A DNA stretch of 64,000 bases from Codonopsis lanceolata (lineage: Eukaryota > Streptophyta > Magnoliopsida > Asterales > Campanulaceae): contig CM028377.1 in assembly GCA_013146195.2 (NCBI GenBank), forward strand, positions 35,345,632 through 35,409,631, read 5' to 3'. Numbering within the stretch: the stretch's first letter is position 1; every line of letters starts with the position of its first letter. Shown here piece after piece: positions 8,375 through 18,706 of this stretch. The translations under genes and the position numbers were made by a program. The notes beneath the pieces are model-generated. The model was not told the DNA's origin. It saw only the letters and a program-made list of their open reading frames with translations, and did not search any database.

Positions 8375-10620
8375 CAAACTAGAGTCGGTCCTGGGGAAGG
8401 ATCATCATCATCATTAATATCCAAGTTCATGATATCTTCAGTGAGCTCTTCAGTCTTCAACGAGTGATGATCTACATGCATTCATAAATATTATCAACAA
8501 GAAACTAAAAAATACATTGTAATGAAGATTAAATTGACAGTTAAAGCTTGTTTGCAAATTAAAGAAGTAAGAGATACGCTTACATTTATCGCCAAATAGC
8601 CAATCTCTTGTACATATTATTGCCTCCACTGTGCTTGGTTTCAGTGCACTACGATATTGATCGAGTACTCGTCCTCCTACACTAAATGATGCTTCAGATG
8701 CAACAGCTTGAAACCGAATGCATAAAATATCTCGAGCCATAGCTGCAATTTCAGGATACCGATATTGATTTGATCTCCAATAATCAAGAATATCTAGATG
8801 GTCTTCACAATTCAATCTTGGCTCATCCAAATAAAGCTCTAATTGAGATTTGTGAACACCAAAAGCACCATCATTATTAAATGTCCTGAATTTCTATAGA
8901 AAAACAAAAAACAAGTTGTACTAAAAGAGTTAATTAAAAATTGGAAAACTTAAGAGTAACATATAAAAATAAGAAAAGATCAAAAGAATAGAAAAATTAC
9001 CATCAACTTCTTTTTTCTTTCATCTCGTAAAATGTTAGAAGTTTCCTTGGAATTACCACAAATGGGATTGCTAGATTCACGAACATGATTCATATCGGGT
9101 CTCTTTTCATATTGAGCAAACAAACTAAACAAAGTCTCCTTGACTTTCAAAAATGCAGGAGAAGCACGGTAACCATAGATCTCTTCATATTCAAAATCCA
9201 CAAAATCAAGTTTATACCGAGGATCTACAACCACTGCCAATGCCAAAACCAAACTAAACTCCGACCAATACTTCTCAAATTTTGGAAGCATCCTTAAGGC
9301 TATATCCTTGACATACACATCATCACTTTCAAGATTCCTCGCAAATACTCATAACATGTACTAACACACGGAAAATACAAGTTCGAAGTGGGATACTTTG
9401 TTCCGTAAAAAATATTAGTTATCTCATAAAACAAAGCCAAGAAATCACATATCTTCTCCACCTTGTCCCACTCTAATGCATCAAGACAATGCTTATAATT
9501 TGAATCAAGTAATGCTAGATGACGTAATGCACGTCCGATAAAACAAAGCACTTTCAAGCATATGGTAAGTAGAATTCCATCTTGTTGCCACATCTTGTCT
9601 CAAACCTCTTTTAGAGTCCAATTGCATTTGACTCACAACCTCCAAAAACTTGACCTTCCTTGATTGAGACCCTCTCACATACTTAACACTTTCACGGACT
9701 TTATGCACACATTTATCAATATCTTTCAATCCCTCTTGAACCACTAAATTAACAATGTGTGCACAACAACGAACATGAAAAAGTTTTCCATTTGCAACAA
9801 GTGATCCTTTGAAATGATTCATCAACAAATCGCCAGACACATCATTAGCGTAAGCATTGTCCAAAGTCAAAGAGAAAATTCGGCTATCAATATTCCACTC
9901 ACGCACCAATGAAATGATTTTGTCACACAAAGCAACACCACTATGCGGAGGAGGTAAAAACAAAAATTAAGCACCCTTTTTGCAAACTCCAATTGATATC
10001 AATGAAATGAGCCGTAAGACTTAGATAACCATCCGTGGTGATACTACTCCAAAGAATCGATGTCAAAGAAATCCTACCAGGAGCGATTCTAGCATAGATT
10101 GCATCCTAACCTTTTCTCTTGCATACATAGCAAGAATATCAGCCTTAATTGTGTTTCTAGACACACAATGAAGATTTGGATACAAATAATCAAAACATGC
10201 TCGAATCCCATCATACTCAACAAACTGAAATGGTAAATCATGCATGACAATAGCAGTAGCTACTAACTCGCGAAAATGCTCACCATCAAACTTACATGTT
10301 TTCAAAGACATCGATCCTTGATCCCCACCAAGGAGTAGCTGACCCACATCACGTGCATTTCTTCTTGGGCAATTTTTCATATGACGGCTTAATGTGCCGC
10401 CCATTCTTGCTATCGCCTTTATAGACATTTTTGCATAATTTGCACCTTGCTCTTTGAATGTTGTCTTCTTGTAATGGAATCTTCTCAAAGATTTTCCAAA
10501 CATTTGATCGAAGCTTCCTTGTTTTTTTTGGCTCATTTGTAGATGTGGTGTTGAATGTTTCGCATCCATCTCGACAACATCATCACCATCAACGTCACTC
10601 AAAATTATTTGGTCATCCAT
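8375..10620 (-). pseudogene. hAT transposase (BED finger, RNase H-like, hATC dimerisation)
   Basis: Cut-and-paste transposase, expected to act in the nucleus. The start ATG is at 10618-10620. A BED zinc finger follows, but its parts lie in two frames: VWKIFEK and CKLC in one, SRHMKNC in another, so at least two frameshifts occur within about 130 bases. After a linker the RNase H-like core begins near 10075. The usual first aspartate (TSDLW) is isoleucine (TSILW). A further frameshift lies near 9965. The core continues at 9963-9505 (TLDNAYAND, CCAHIVNL), then 9593-8980. The hATC domain with SEASFSVGGRVLD is at 8830-8580. Likely introns: about 8980-8900 and 8590-8470. It is clearly inactive. 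Confidence 0.88.
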
Positions 10621-11023
10621 ACTTGATCTCTGTATAGAATTAAAAACAAAAACAAAAAGAAAATATTTAATAGGATAAGAATTTGTAAGTGACATATATC
10701 AATGAAGCCATGAAGGGAAACAACATAAGAATTTGTAAGTGACATATATCAATTGTAAGTCTTACTGCACTCACTTCACTAAACCCAATATTATTCTGTT
10801 TGTCTACTTTTAAATAATTACATATTCTGTTTGGGTGAAGGACCAATAAGGCAAGGGGGGGTTGAATTAGAAAAATGTAGCCGTTACAAAGATATTCCAA
10901 TCAATACAAATATTTACCATTTTCGGTTTAGTGAGAAATGTAGAAATTTGATATTTATCATAAGATTCAGAAAATCCTTGTGGGTAGATTTTATTTGGAT
11001 TCAATTTTGCTTGAAAGATCCTC
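10621..11023. other. Spacer between transposase start and LBD start
   Basis: AT-rich. It would serve as 5' leader or promoter for the LBD (plus strand) and for the transposase (minus strand). Direct repeat GAATTTGTAAGTGACATATA at 10679-10698 and 10729-10748. No clear core promoter was picked. Confidence 0.5.
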
Positions 11024-11616
11024 ATGAATTCAACGCGTTGTGCAGTTTGCAAGTATTTTAGAAGAAGATGCCCATCGGATTGCATTTTCTCTCCTTATTT
11101 CCCAGGAAATAATCCTCAAAGATTTGTGTGTGTTCATAGAATCTATGGTGCAAGCAATATTGGAAAGATGCTCGAGGTAACTCTATTACAATAATTCAGT
11201 TATTGTATTCTTACTATATATCAAGTCTATTTAAAAACTAGAAGATATACTAATATAATGAGGAGAGGATCAACAGCCACAAACAATCTAACGAATGAAT
11301 GTTACTGTTACAGCAACTCCCAGTTCATCTAAGAGGGGACACAGTAGAGTCATTGTATTACGAGGCCAAATGCCGAATCCAAGACCCTGCCTACGAGTGT
11401 GTCGGAGTCACCTCTCTACTGCATCAGAAAATACACGTTGCGCAAACCCAGCTAGCCAAAGCCGAAGCCGAGATTGCTTTTCTCAATGCTAACTCACATT
11501 CACAGTACCTCCGGGCTTCAATTACCAATTATATTTTTCTCAAATTTTGGGTAACTACTATCAGAGCAAAAATGTTAACAGAGCTGATGAACTTACATGA
11601 CACTAATTTAAAATGA
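11024..11616 (+). CDS. LOB-domain (LBD) transcription factor gene inside the hAT element
   Basis: Plant-specific DNA-binding regulator family. Exon 1 (11024-11176, 51 codons) begins ATG and encodes the diagnostic C-x2-C-x6-C-x3-C motif at C6, C9, C16, C20, then SPYFPGNNPQRF and the GAS block (VHRIYGASN, 37-45). The intron 11177-11313 starts GTAACT, ends TTACAG and has a CTAAC branch-like site. Exon 2 (11314-11616) joins in phase and gives QLPVHLRGD, AKCRIQDPAY (P76) and the leucine-repeat region LLHQKIHVAQTQLAK (86-100). The stop at 11614-11616 gives 151 residues. The usual GCVG reads ECVG, and the tail after residue 110 is not recognisable. It lies opposite in strand to the transposase, between its start and the right end. 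Either a captured host gene or an inserted copy. Confidence 0.85.
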
Positions 11617-11669
11617 GTGACTTCTTAATCTGTGAAATCAACGGCGAAATAGGCGCGGCCGGCGGCACT

Positions 11670-12045
11670 GTAGTCTGTAGAGAGAGAGTGAGAGACTGAG
11701 AGACGAGAGACTGAGAGACTGAGAGACTGAGAGACTGAGAGTGAGACGTTACCCTTCCGGCTTCCGGCGACAAGAAGTTGTTTCCGCCTCCTTGCTCCTT
11801 AGTCCTTAGTCCTTAGTCCTTACACTGTTACACAACAGATCTGTAGAGAGATAGTGAGAGACGAGAGAGTGAGAGACGAGAGAGTGAGAGACTGTGCCGT
11901 CTTTAAGAAGCTGCTTGACTGCTTCTGCCTCCTTAGTCCTTACACAAAACAGATCTGTAGAGACTAGAGAGACTGAGAGAGAGTGAGAGACGAGAGAGTG
12001 GAGAGACTGGAGAGCTGCTTCGGTGCTTCTTCCCTTCCGCCTCCT
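11670..12045. repeat. GA-rich imperfect tandem repeats near hAT right end
   Basis: Blocks of GAGAGACTGAGAGACGAGAG alternate with CCTTAGTCCTTA-type blocks and CAGATCTGTAGAGA. About three irregular units of roughly 120-150 bp (around 11690, 11830, 11950) are present. On the minus strand this is CT-rich, as in plant 5' leaders of a transposase. Confidence 0.7.
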
Positions 12046-12109
12046 TACGGCTAAACAACAGTTAACACTTAATTGTTTCTCTTTTAGGGTTTTTATTATT
12101 TATACCTAT

Positions 12110-12274
12110 TTTTTATCGTGCTTATCGGGCTGGCACGATAAAAACCCGATAATGGCCCGAATCTTAACGTGCCTTATCGGGCCGGCACGATAACGGCCCG
12201 AACCCGATAAGCCCTGGCCCAAACCCTATAATTTCGTGCCGTGTTCGTGTCGGTCAATCGTGCCGTGCCTTAAA
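12110..12274. repeat. hAT right subterminal repeats
   Basis: Dense TTATCGGGC, GGCACGATAA and TCGTGCC words, inverse of the set at 7676-7905. Confidence 0.85.
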
Positions 12275-13322
12275 TTGCCACCCCTAGTGGTGATTATGAA
12301 TCCCTATATTATTTTGCTTTGAACAAATGAATGTAATCGCAAATAATAAAGGCCTAGAGGTACGGATAACTGCATGATCAATGTGCATATGTCATACACT
12401 AGCTCACCATCACAATAAATTGAACCTATCGATGCACGAGAGTGATAAGTTAGGGCCAGGTTCCATATATGACCTAGGTGACAGATAGATCATATGTTCT
12501 TGTGCTTAGGATATAGAATGGATGAATTATTCAGGGATGGAGACTGAACTAATAATTCAACAGACTATATCTATATTTTGTGAACGAACCCAAGAGATTG
12601 AATGATAATTACTGTAAATTAAACATAGAGGAGATACAAGTGAAACCCTAATCCTAGATTGCCATTCATCATAAGATCTTCATAACCTGTAATTGCTGCT
12701 AATTAGTTAGACACCTAAATAATAATAATTTGTTAGAATAGAATAAATATAAAAACCCCCTTAGATTAATAATTTGCTATCAATAAATTGCACTATCTAT
12801 GATCTCTTGTCTCTGTGGGTTCGACCCTTGCTTCCAAAACTATTCTCCAATAGTCTTGTCCACTTGCAAGGAAATAATTAAAATAAGACATCGATCAATA
12901 TTCAATTCCCAAACCCCCAAACACAAGTCAAATATTTTGTACACGCTCCATTAGACATATTATTTGTAATAGAACTACTGGAAAACATAGTGCACATTTT
13001 AAATCCAATGTTGACTGCCTTGGTGGTGGACGTAGCACTCTTTATAGTGTGAACCATCTCAAACACTTGTGTTCCTTCTTTACTGTTTCTTATTTCCATT
13101 ACTTATCGTCAAATCAGCAGACTTGAGTTTCTCAGTCAGGACTACCGATAATCCTTTATCGGTGGACTTAAACTGTTTTCCTTACAAGACTTCCGCTACT
13201 TCAATCTTTTTAATAGATTGCAAGTACTTGTTTTAGGAACAAACTTAAGAAAATTTTAAGTGTATAGTAAGCTATTCAACCCCCCCTTCTAGCTTATTAT
13301 TGTGCTCTTTGGGACCAACAAT

Positions 13323-13334
13323 TGGTATCAGAGC
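13323..13334 (+). other. Primer-binding site of TE-3
   Basis: TGGTATCAGAGC, complementary to the 3' end of plant initiator-Met tRNA, 2 bases after the LTR end. Identical spacing to the copia element at 55812-55823. Confidence 0.9.
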
Positions 13335-13389
13335 TTAACTCTTTGAAAACTATTTTTTCCAAGATTAAACTCTTGAGAGACTTGATCCA

Positions 13390-13537
13390 ATGGCACAAAC
13401 ACACTATATGCTGCCCACATCAAATACGAACCACGTCCCTATATTGGACGAAGGTCATTTTGATGTCCGGAAAGATAAGATAATGCATTTTATGAATTCT
13501 ATTGACAACAGGTTCTGGAAGTGTGTACATGATGGAT
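13390..13537 (+). pseudogene. Copia gag N-terminus of TE-3, truncated
   Basis: Opens with ATG and reads 49 residues (PILDEGHFDV, then an MNSIDNRFWKCV-type helix) matching the start of the gag at 55520-55756. It is cut off by the 5' LTR of TE-4 at 13538. The protein would form the particle shell. Confidence 0.8.
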
Positions 13538-14059
13538 TGTAAAACCATAGTTTATTGCATGCTTGTTTATTGCATGAGTTCATACATTCATAATCATCAT
13601 TAGTATGTTAACTTAGCTCATTCACATGGTTAAAGTCGATAGCATGTTCATTGACGTCGTTTGAGATGCTCGTATGCACCTTTCCTTAACGAGATGCTTT
13701 GAAACTCGGGTTTGTGATTTATGTTTTAAACATATGGATAAACGTTAGAGACCATTCATAACATCATTAACACGCTTTAGATGTTGGTTGAAAGCTAGTT
13801 GCATCGTCGGTTTGGTTGCTAGTTTGATTCTAGAGTTAACCCTTCTCCGTTTGAACTTTTCGGTTGTCATTCGGGAGTGTTTTACTTAAGTTCTTAGCCT
13901 TGTTTGAGTGAGGTTTGAACATTGATTTGCCTTGGTTGTCTTTTGGAGGTCTTTAAGGTTGAATTCTAGACCATTTCGTGCATTGGAGGACTTGAGGGTG
14001 TAAGGGGGAGAGACCTAGAACTTGCGAGGGAGCAAAATGGAAGATTTGAGAGTGCAGAC

Positions 14060-14101
14060 ACCATGCGCTCGCGTGGGTTCATGGCCATGCGACCGCATCA
14101 A
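14060..14101 (+). repeat. Diverged palindrome pair in TE-4 5' LTR
   Basis: ACCATGCGCTCGCGTGGG from 14060 and GCCATGCGACCGCATCA from 14084, 24 bp apart. Relative to the Athila word CTTGCG/CGCAAG both arms have changed (CATGCG/CGCATG), so symmetry is kept. The 3' LTR has the pair at about 22189-22229, 23 bp apart. Confidence 0.85.
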
Positions 14102-14639
14102 GCCTATTTCCTGATTACGGGATTTTCTACATTCTCACCAATTTGGCCAACCTAACCCTACCCAAACCCAACCTAACCCATCCTAAACCACCCTAGTTCG
14201 ACCTATCTTTCCTCCACTACATGCTTGACATGTTTTGGAAGCTTTGAGTGCATGGAAGACACTTGGCAAGGAAAAAACACCAACATGCACAAACATGCAT
14301 TGGACACTTCCTCCCACCCCACTTCAGCCATAGAGTGACCAATACCTCCACTAAACCCATCCTATTCAGTCAACACCTCCAAATTCGTGGCTAATCATTT
14401 CATGCAAGTTATAGAGAGTTTCTTCAAGGTTCTTGAGTGATCAACAATGGTGGCCAAAGCTTGAGGAGGCCATTTCCAAAACCCAACCATAGAAGAAAAG
14501 AGGAGGTCAAGGAGAACACATACCCACCTTTGAATGGACGTTTTGTTCAACTTGTAGGACTAATTTAAGGTGAGTTACAACATCTCTTCTTATTTATTTT
14601 AGCCTCATTGACCCTAGGGAAAACAATCTTGCTATATGA

Positions 14640-15200
14640 GGTCAATGAGAGCACTTAGGACTTTGTAGAGATGCCATGTTCTTGTATATGCTAAATGATG
14701 AATTTTTGGTTGGATGAACAGATTATGAACAGATTATAAACCATGATTATGATGTTATTTATGTATAGTAATGCATGATAAATCATTCTATCTTGTTGGT
14801 TTAAGTGTTGGGAGCATGTATGATGAAATGGTTAGGCTTGTAGAGATGCCATGTTTCACTATATGCTAGATGATGAAATTTAGGATGGATGAACATGTTG
14901 TAAAGTATGATTATGATGATATTCATGTGTAGAGATATATGATGAATTATTCTCTCTTGTTTGTTTAAGTTTTCGGAGCATATTTGATGAAATGGTTAGA
15001 CTCATATTTGATGAAATAGAAAGAATGAATATATATGCCTTGTTTGTGACTTCTATTCTATGTTGACTAGTTAATTGTTTGAGTGGAGTTTTATGGGTTT
15101 AATAACCTTAGTAAACAGATTGTAAAGTATGTTTATGATGATATTCATGGGTAGAGATATATGATAAATCATTCTATCTTGTTTTTTTAAGTGTTGGGAG
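14640..15200 (+). repeat. Degenerate tandem repeat in TE-4 5' LTR
   Basis: Three or more units of about 160-180 bp beginning with GTAGAGATGCCATGTT and containing TATGCTAAATGATGAA. The 3' LTR has the same array with one extra, almost unmutated unit (22759-23094). Confidence 0.75.
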
Positions 15201-15705
15201 CATGTTTGATGACTTGTGAATGAATATATATGCCTAACTTGTGACTTTGATTCTATGTTGCCTACATAAATGTTTGATTTGGGGTCTTATGGATTTAATG
15301 ACCTTAGTAACCTATTTATTTATGTTAGTATTGACATAGGAGAGTATTGAGGCCAATGGCTTCTATACCCTAATTTTTGAAAGATTGATTATGACTCAAC
15401 GGAGTTGACTATTGGGTTAGTATGACATTAAGGAGTAATATGCCTAAGTCCTACGAATTTTTGGGTAGTATTAATGGAGGTTAAGCCTCCAAGAATTTTA
15501 AAGTGTATGAAGAACACTTGATGATTATAGTCTTGATTTTATCTCTAATGTGATTATGTGCTAGTTGTGAATTAAAAGCATGACTAGATGATTGTAGAGT
15601 ACATGCCTACTTATTTGAGCATATGAAAATGTATTACGTGTGCTTGAAGTTTGAGTCCAACTGGAGTCGGTTTGTTGAGTCGTTGGCGGGACGATGTATT
15701 ATCTT

Positions 15706-15781
15706 CACTAATTGTGGGATTCGTGATTTTGATGGATCGCCGCGCCGGGTTGCACACACCCTCTATCGATGGCCACGGTAG
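15706..15781 (+). promoter_or_regulatory. Two conserved stem-loops in TE-4 5' LTR
   Basis: Stem-loop 2: 15706-15725 (7-bp arms with one mismatch). Stem-loop 1: 15763-15781, CTATCG, 7-base loop, CGGTAG. Equivalent pairs exist at 28663-28739, 24908-24983, 39113-39190 and 49105-49183, with compensatory arm changes. Confidence 0.7.
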
Positions 15782-16889
15782 GGAAGTAGTTGATCTTAGT
15801 TGTAGTATGGAAACATGACTTTGATAACTACGGAACTCGAGCGGGGAAATGTCTTGGGGACGTCGATATCCACGAAAGGGATATCGAGGACACATAAAGG
15901 TTTTGCACGTGTTTTTGCAAGAGCGACACAGCGGAAAAATGGTAACGATATCATATCCCTTTTTATATGAATTGACTCACGAGTGCTTATATGTGAATAA
16001 TGTGCTACGTGAATATGATATGATATGAAATGATGGTTGAATGAATTAATGAAATGTTATACTTGTTGATAACATGATACTTGAAATTGTTAAGTATGGA
16101 TATCTTGACATGATTATTTATGAAATGTATATTATGCCAATAGCATGAATTATTATTGTTGAGCATGATGCCATGACATGAAGTTATGTTAGTAACTTGC
16201 TAAGTCTTTATGACTTACTCCTATTTGTTTTGATTGTTTTCCCTAGATCCGAGCCGAGCGAGCGGTTCGAAGTGAGTATCGAGTTACGTTGGAGAAGCTT
16301 TTGACGAGGTTGCTACCTTGTAATTTTAGTATCTTTTCTTTTGGCAAGGACGATGGGAACATAAAGTTATATAAACTTTATGAGGGGTAGCAAGACTTTA
16401 TGTGTTTGATATTTGAACTTATGTTAATTAGTACTTAATCTTTTGAGAGCCGACATGTGTTAGTCGTGCCTTGTGTAATTATGATGATCATGCTTTAGTT
16501 GTTTTAACCATGTATTGGTTAGTTTATTATGTTTGTTATCCGACATGTTTTTAGCCGTTAAGCATGTTAGATTAGAGTTGTAGACTTAGTTTAATGTTGG
16601 GTTCCGCCGTAACGTCGCCGATGACTTGATATATAATTGCTATAAATTGTTATCACATGATTTTATTTTTTTTAAACCAAGAGATTCATTATCTCTAAGG
16701 TTGTGTTAGTTTGAGCTTGTTAGCTCGGGCGCCACCGTTTAATTATATTACGCTTCTGCATGTGTTAAAGTGTTTGGCGTATTGCCGTTATGGTCTTACC
16801 CACTATTTGCTATTTGTTTTTGTTATGTGACTTTTTCGGCGGCACGACGTCGGGGTCTCGTCTTGGGATCCGGGTCGGGTCGCCACAGT

Positions 16890-16901
16890 TGGTATCAGAG
16901 C
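16890..16901 (+). other. Primer-binding site of TE-4
   Basis: TGGTATCAGAGC, two bases after the LTR. Primes minus-strand DNA synthesis with initiator-Met tRNA. Confidence 0.95.
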
Positions 16902-17004
16902 TTATGTTTATAAGTTAGCTATTTGTCGGGATAGGTTCCTTGGCTTAGGGGGTTGGTTTTGTGTGATAGTTCTATCTTAACGAAGAGTGTTCTTGTAGGT
17001 TAAG

Positions 17005-18221
17005 ATGGTTGACACTAGAGCTGGTACTAGCACCGGAGGTAGTGCCGGTAGAGGTGCCGCTAGAGGCACAAATGGTGGTAGAGAAACTAATGAGAACCGT
17101 CAACCAGAGGTTCCTCCACTTCGGACGCTGGAGGAGCAGTTCGAAGCTATGGCTACCATGTATAGGGGTATGCTTGCGATGATGAACAAGATGAATCAAA
17201 GGGGCTTTGGAAGGGCCGAACAACCGCCAGACCACCCACAATGCCAAGACCGCAGTTGGAGTGACAGATGCTAGACACCACGGGGATTCGATGCTTGAGA
17301 AGTTCGTAAAGCTGAAACCAAGACAGTTCGATGGGGAACCGGATGCTTCGAAGGCCGAGTTGTGGATCGAACACCTAGAGAAGATATTTGCACCATTGAG
17401 GTGTGATGATGAGCAGAAGGTGGTACTAGCTAGTGTTTAAGCTAGAGGGCGCTGCGGAGCACTGGTGGCAAGTGCTTAGAGAGAGTTGGGACATGCTTAG
17501 AGTCCCCCACACATGGCCTAACTTTGTACAAGAATTTAGAGCTTCATATGTACCGGAGGTTGTTCGGGAGAAGAGGGAGAAGGAGTTTCTTGACCTAGTG
17601 CTGGGAAGTATGTCTATATCGCAGTATTCAGCGAGGTTCACGGAGCTAGCACGCTATTGCACTCATTTGATTCCGGATGAGGCCAAGAGAACGCATAAAT
17701 TTGTGAAGGGCTTGAAGACGGAGTATAGGAGACAACTGTTATCTCATCGGTTCGTGGAGTATAGGAAGGCAGTGGATAGAGCCTATGTGATTGAGAGGGA
17801 CATCGAGGAGCATCGTGTCATGGGTAATTCGGGTTTTTCTTCACAGCCTAGACAGTCTTCGGGACGTGGTAATGGATCGGGTAATCGAGGGAATTATAAT
17901 GGGAACAATGATCGTAAGAGAGGAAATGGTAAATTTAATCATGAAGGGCAGGCAAGGAATCAGTCAGGTGGTAGAGGAGTTGCTTCTACACCGAGTCAGG
18001 GAGATCGTAGCATGATTGTGGTATTCTCCTATTGTTCGAAGATGGGGCACACGGAGGATAAATGTTGGAAGAAGAGTGGGGCACCGATGGAGTGCTACTA
18101 TTGTGGAGCTACATGGCACGTGAAGAGGAATTGCCCTAAGTTGAAGGGTAATCAGCCAGGAGGATTGAGTCAGCCTACTATTGGGGCTAAGAGAGATAGT
18201 GATGGGAAGGCAAAGGTGTAG
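17005..18221 (+). pseudogene. Gag of TE-4, frameshifted
   Basis: Capsid polyprotein. The start ATG 17005 gives MVDTRAGTSTGG. The frame breaks near 17210 and again near 17435. The retrotransposon-gag core is at 17433-17800 (AEHWWQVLRESW, then the WPNFVQEF segment). A Gly/Asn/Arg-rich linker (17830-18000) and two CCHC knuckles follow. In the first the leading Cys is Phe (FSYCSKMGHTEDKC). In the second the Gly before His is Trp (CYYCGATWHVKRNC). Both changes would impair RNA binding. Confidence 0.87.
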
Positions 18222-18706
18222 GGACGTGTATTTGCTTTAGACCGTAGGGGAGTACCGAGTCGACAGCTATTGGAGGTACCGCTTATCTTCGATAGTGAGG
18301 CATGAGTACTTATAGATCCAAGATCATCACATTCGTATGTTGCATCACACTTTGTTGATCATTTGCGTGTATTGCCTCAGTCTTTGCCTTACGTGCTTGA
18401 AGTTTCTACCCCGCTTGGGGATTGTTTATTGGCTTCAGAAGTTTATAAAGCATGCGATGTGCTTGTGGATGAACATGTTTTGCATGCGGATTTGGTAGTG
18501 TTGCCACTTTGTGATTTTGATGTGATACTCGGTATAGATTGGTTGTGCGCTTATCATGCTTTGATTGATTGCTTTAGTAAAAGGGTTATATTTGATATGC
18601 CGGGTGTTCCTAAATTTATGTTCTTGGGTGATAATGCGTCTAGTGGGTTGCGCGTTATTTCTGCTCTTAAGGCTAGGAAATTATTGTCACGGGGTATCTA
18701 GCTTGT
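18222..18706 (+). pseudogene. Protease segment of TE-4
   Basis: Reads in the region of the aspartic protease. The active-site neighbourhood is VLIDPRSSHSYVA, in place of the expected DPGSSHS-like motif, with an in-frame stop just before it (TGA at 18303-18305). An open piece at 18363-18701 contains VLPLCDFDVILGIDWL (flap and hydrophobic-loop region), typical of Tekay elements. The frame is lost again after 18701. Confidence 0.75.

Larger units (their letters stand above)
7663..12286 (-). mobile_element. hAT DNA transposon (Ac-like), 4624 bp, carrying an LBD gene
   Basis: Perfect 12-bp terminal inverted repeats TAGGGGTGGCAA (7663-7674) and TTGCCACCCCTA (12275-12286). They are flanked by the 8-bp duplication GTGGTGAT typical of hAT. 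Both subterminal regions are packed with the word GCACGATAA and its complement TTATCGTGC. The transposase reads on the minus strand (about 10620 to 8375) and is broken by frameshifts. Between the transposase start and the right end lie an LBD gene on the plus strand and GA-rich repeats. It probably can no longer move itself, but its ends look usable in trans. Confidence 0.95.
2089..12897 (+). mobile_element. TE-2: Athila-type Ty3/gypsy element, right part, with 3' LTR
   Basis: The order is integrase C-terminus (to 2641), spacer with a palindrome cluster, accessory ORF (3626-4714), long 3' UTR, polypurine tract (about 6978-6992) and 3' LTR (6993-12897). This is the Athila plan, with an extra gene in the position of a retroviral env. 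The LTR borders were set by comparison with the solo LTR at 32922-34174, whose duplication fixes its ends as TG...CA. The LTR is inflated by the hAT insertion. The 5' half is lost in the gap. It interrupts a copia LTR, whose remainder resumes at 12898. Confidence 0.9.
6993..12897 (+). repeat. 3' LTR of TE-2, split by a hAT insertion
   Basis: Starts TGATTGATGTATTTTATACG and ends GACATCGATCA. After removing the hAT element and one 8-bp duplication it is about 1273 bp, against 1253 bp for the solo LTR at 32922-34174 with which it aligns end to end. It contains the palindrome cluster and TATA box at 7208-7396, the hAT at 7663-12286, and the rest of the LTR at 12287-12897. Flanks: polypurine tract on the left, copia LTR on the right. 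Confidence 0.9.
12898..13537 (+). mobile_element. TE-3: Ty1/copia fragment (LTR end, primer site, gag start)
   Basis: LTR end 12898-13320 (CTATTCAACCCCCCCTTCTAGC box near 13273, closing ACCAACA), a 2-base spacer, primer site at 13323-13334, then gag from ATG 13390 to 13537 (49 codons; PILDEGHFDV motif). The left end is cut by TE-2 and the right end by TE-4. Its LTR resembles, in reverse, the LTR at 63537-64000. An inverted word ACCGATAA/TTATCGGT with a 4-base loop sits at 13144-13163. Confidence 0.85.
13538..16887 (+). repeat. 5' LTR of TE-4 (3350 bp)
   Basis: TG...CA ends, followed by the tRNA primer site. It contains a palindrome pair (14060-14101), a tandem-repeat stretch (about 14640-15200) and the two-stem-loop block (15706-15781). 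Length agrees with the solo LTR TE-9 (3352 bp). It differs from its partner 3' LTR by many substitutions and indels, so the element is not young. Confidence 0.92.

Noticed and set aside
11295..11492. Second plus-strand frame overlapping LBD exon 2
   Set aside because: Out-of-frame shadow; only the LOB-compatible frame joins exon 1 in phase.
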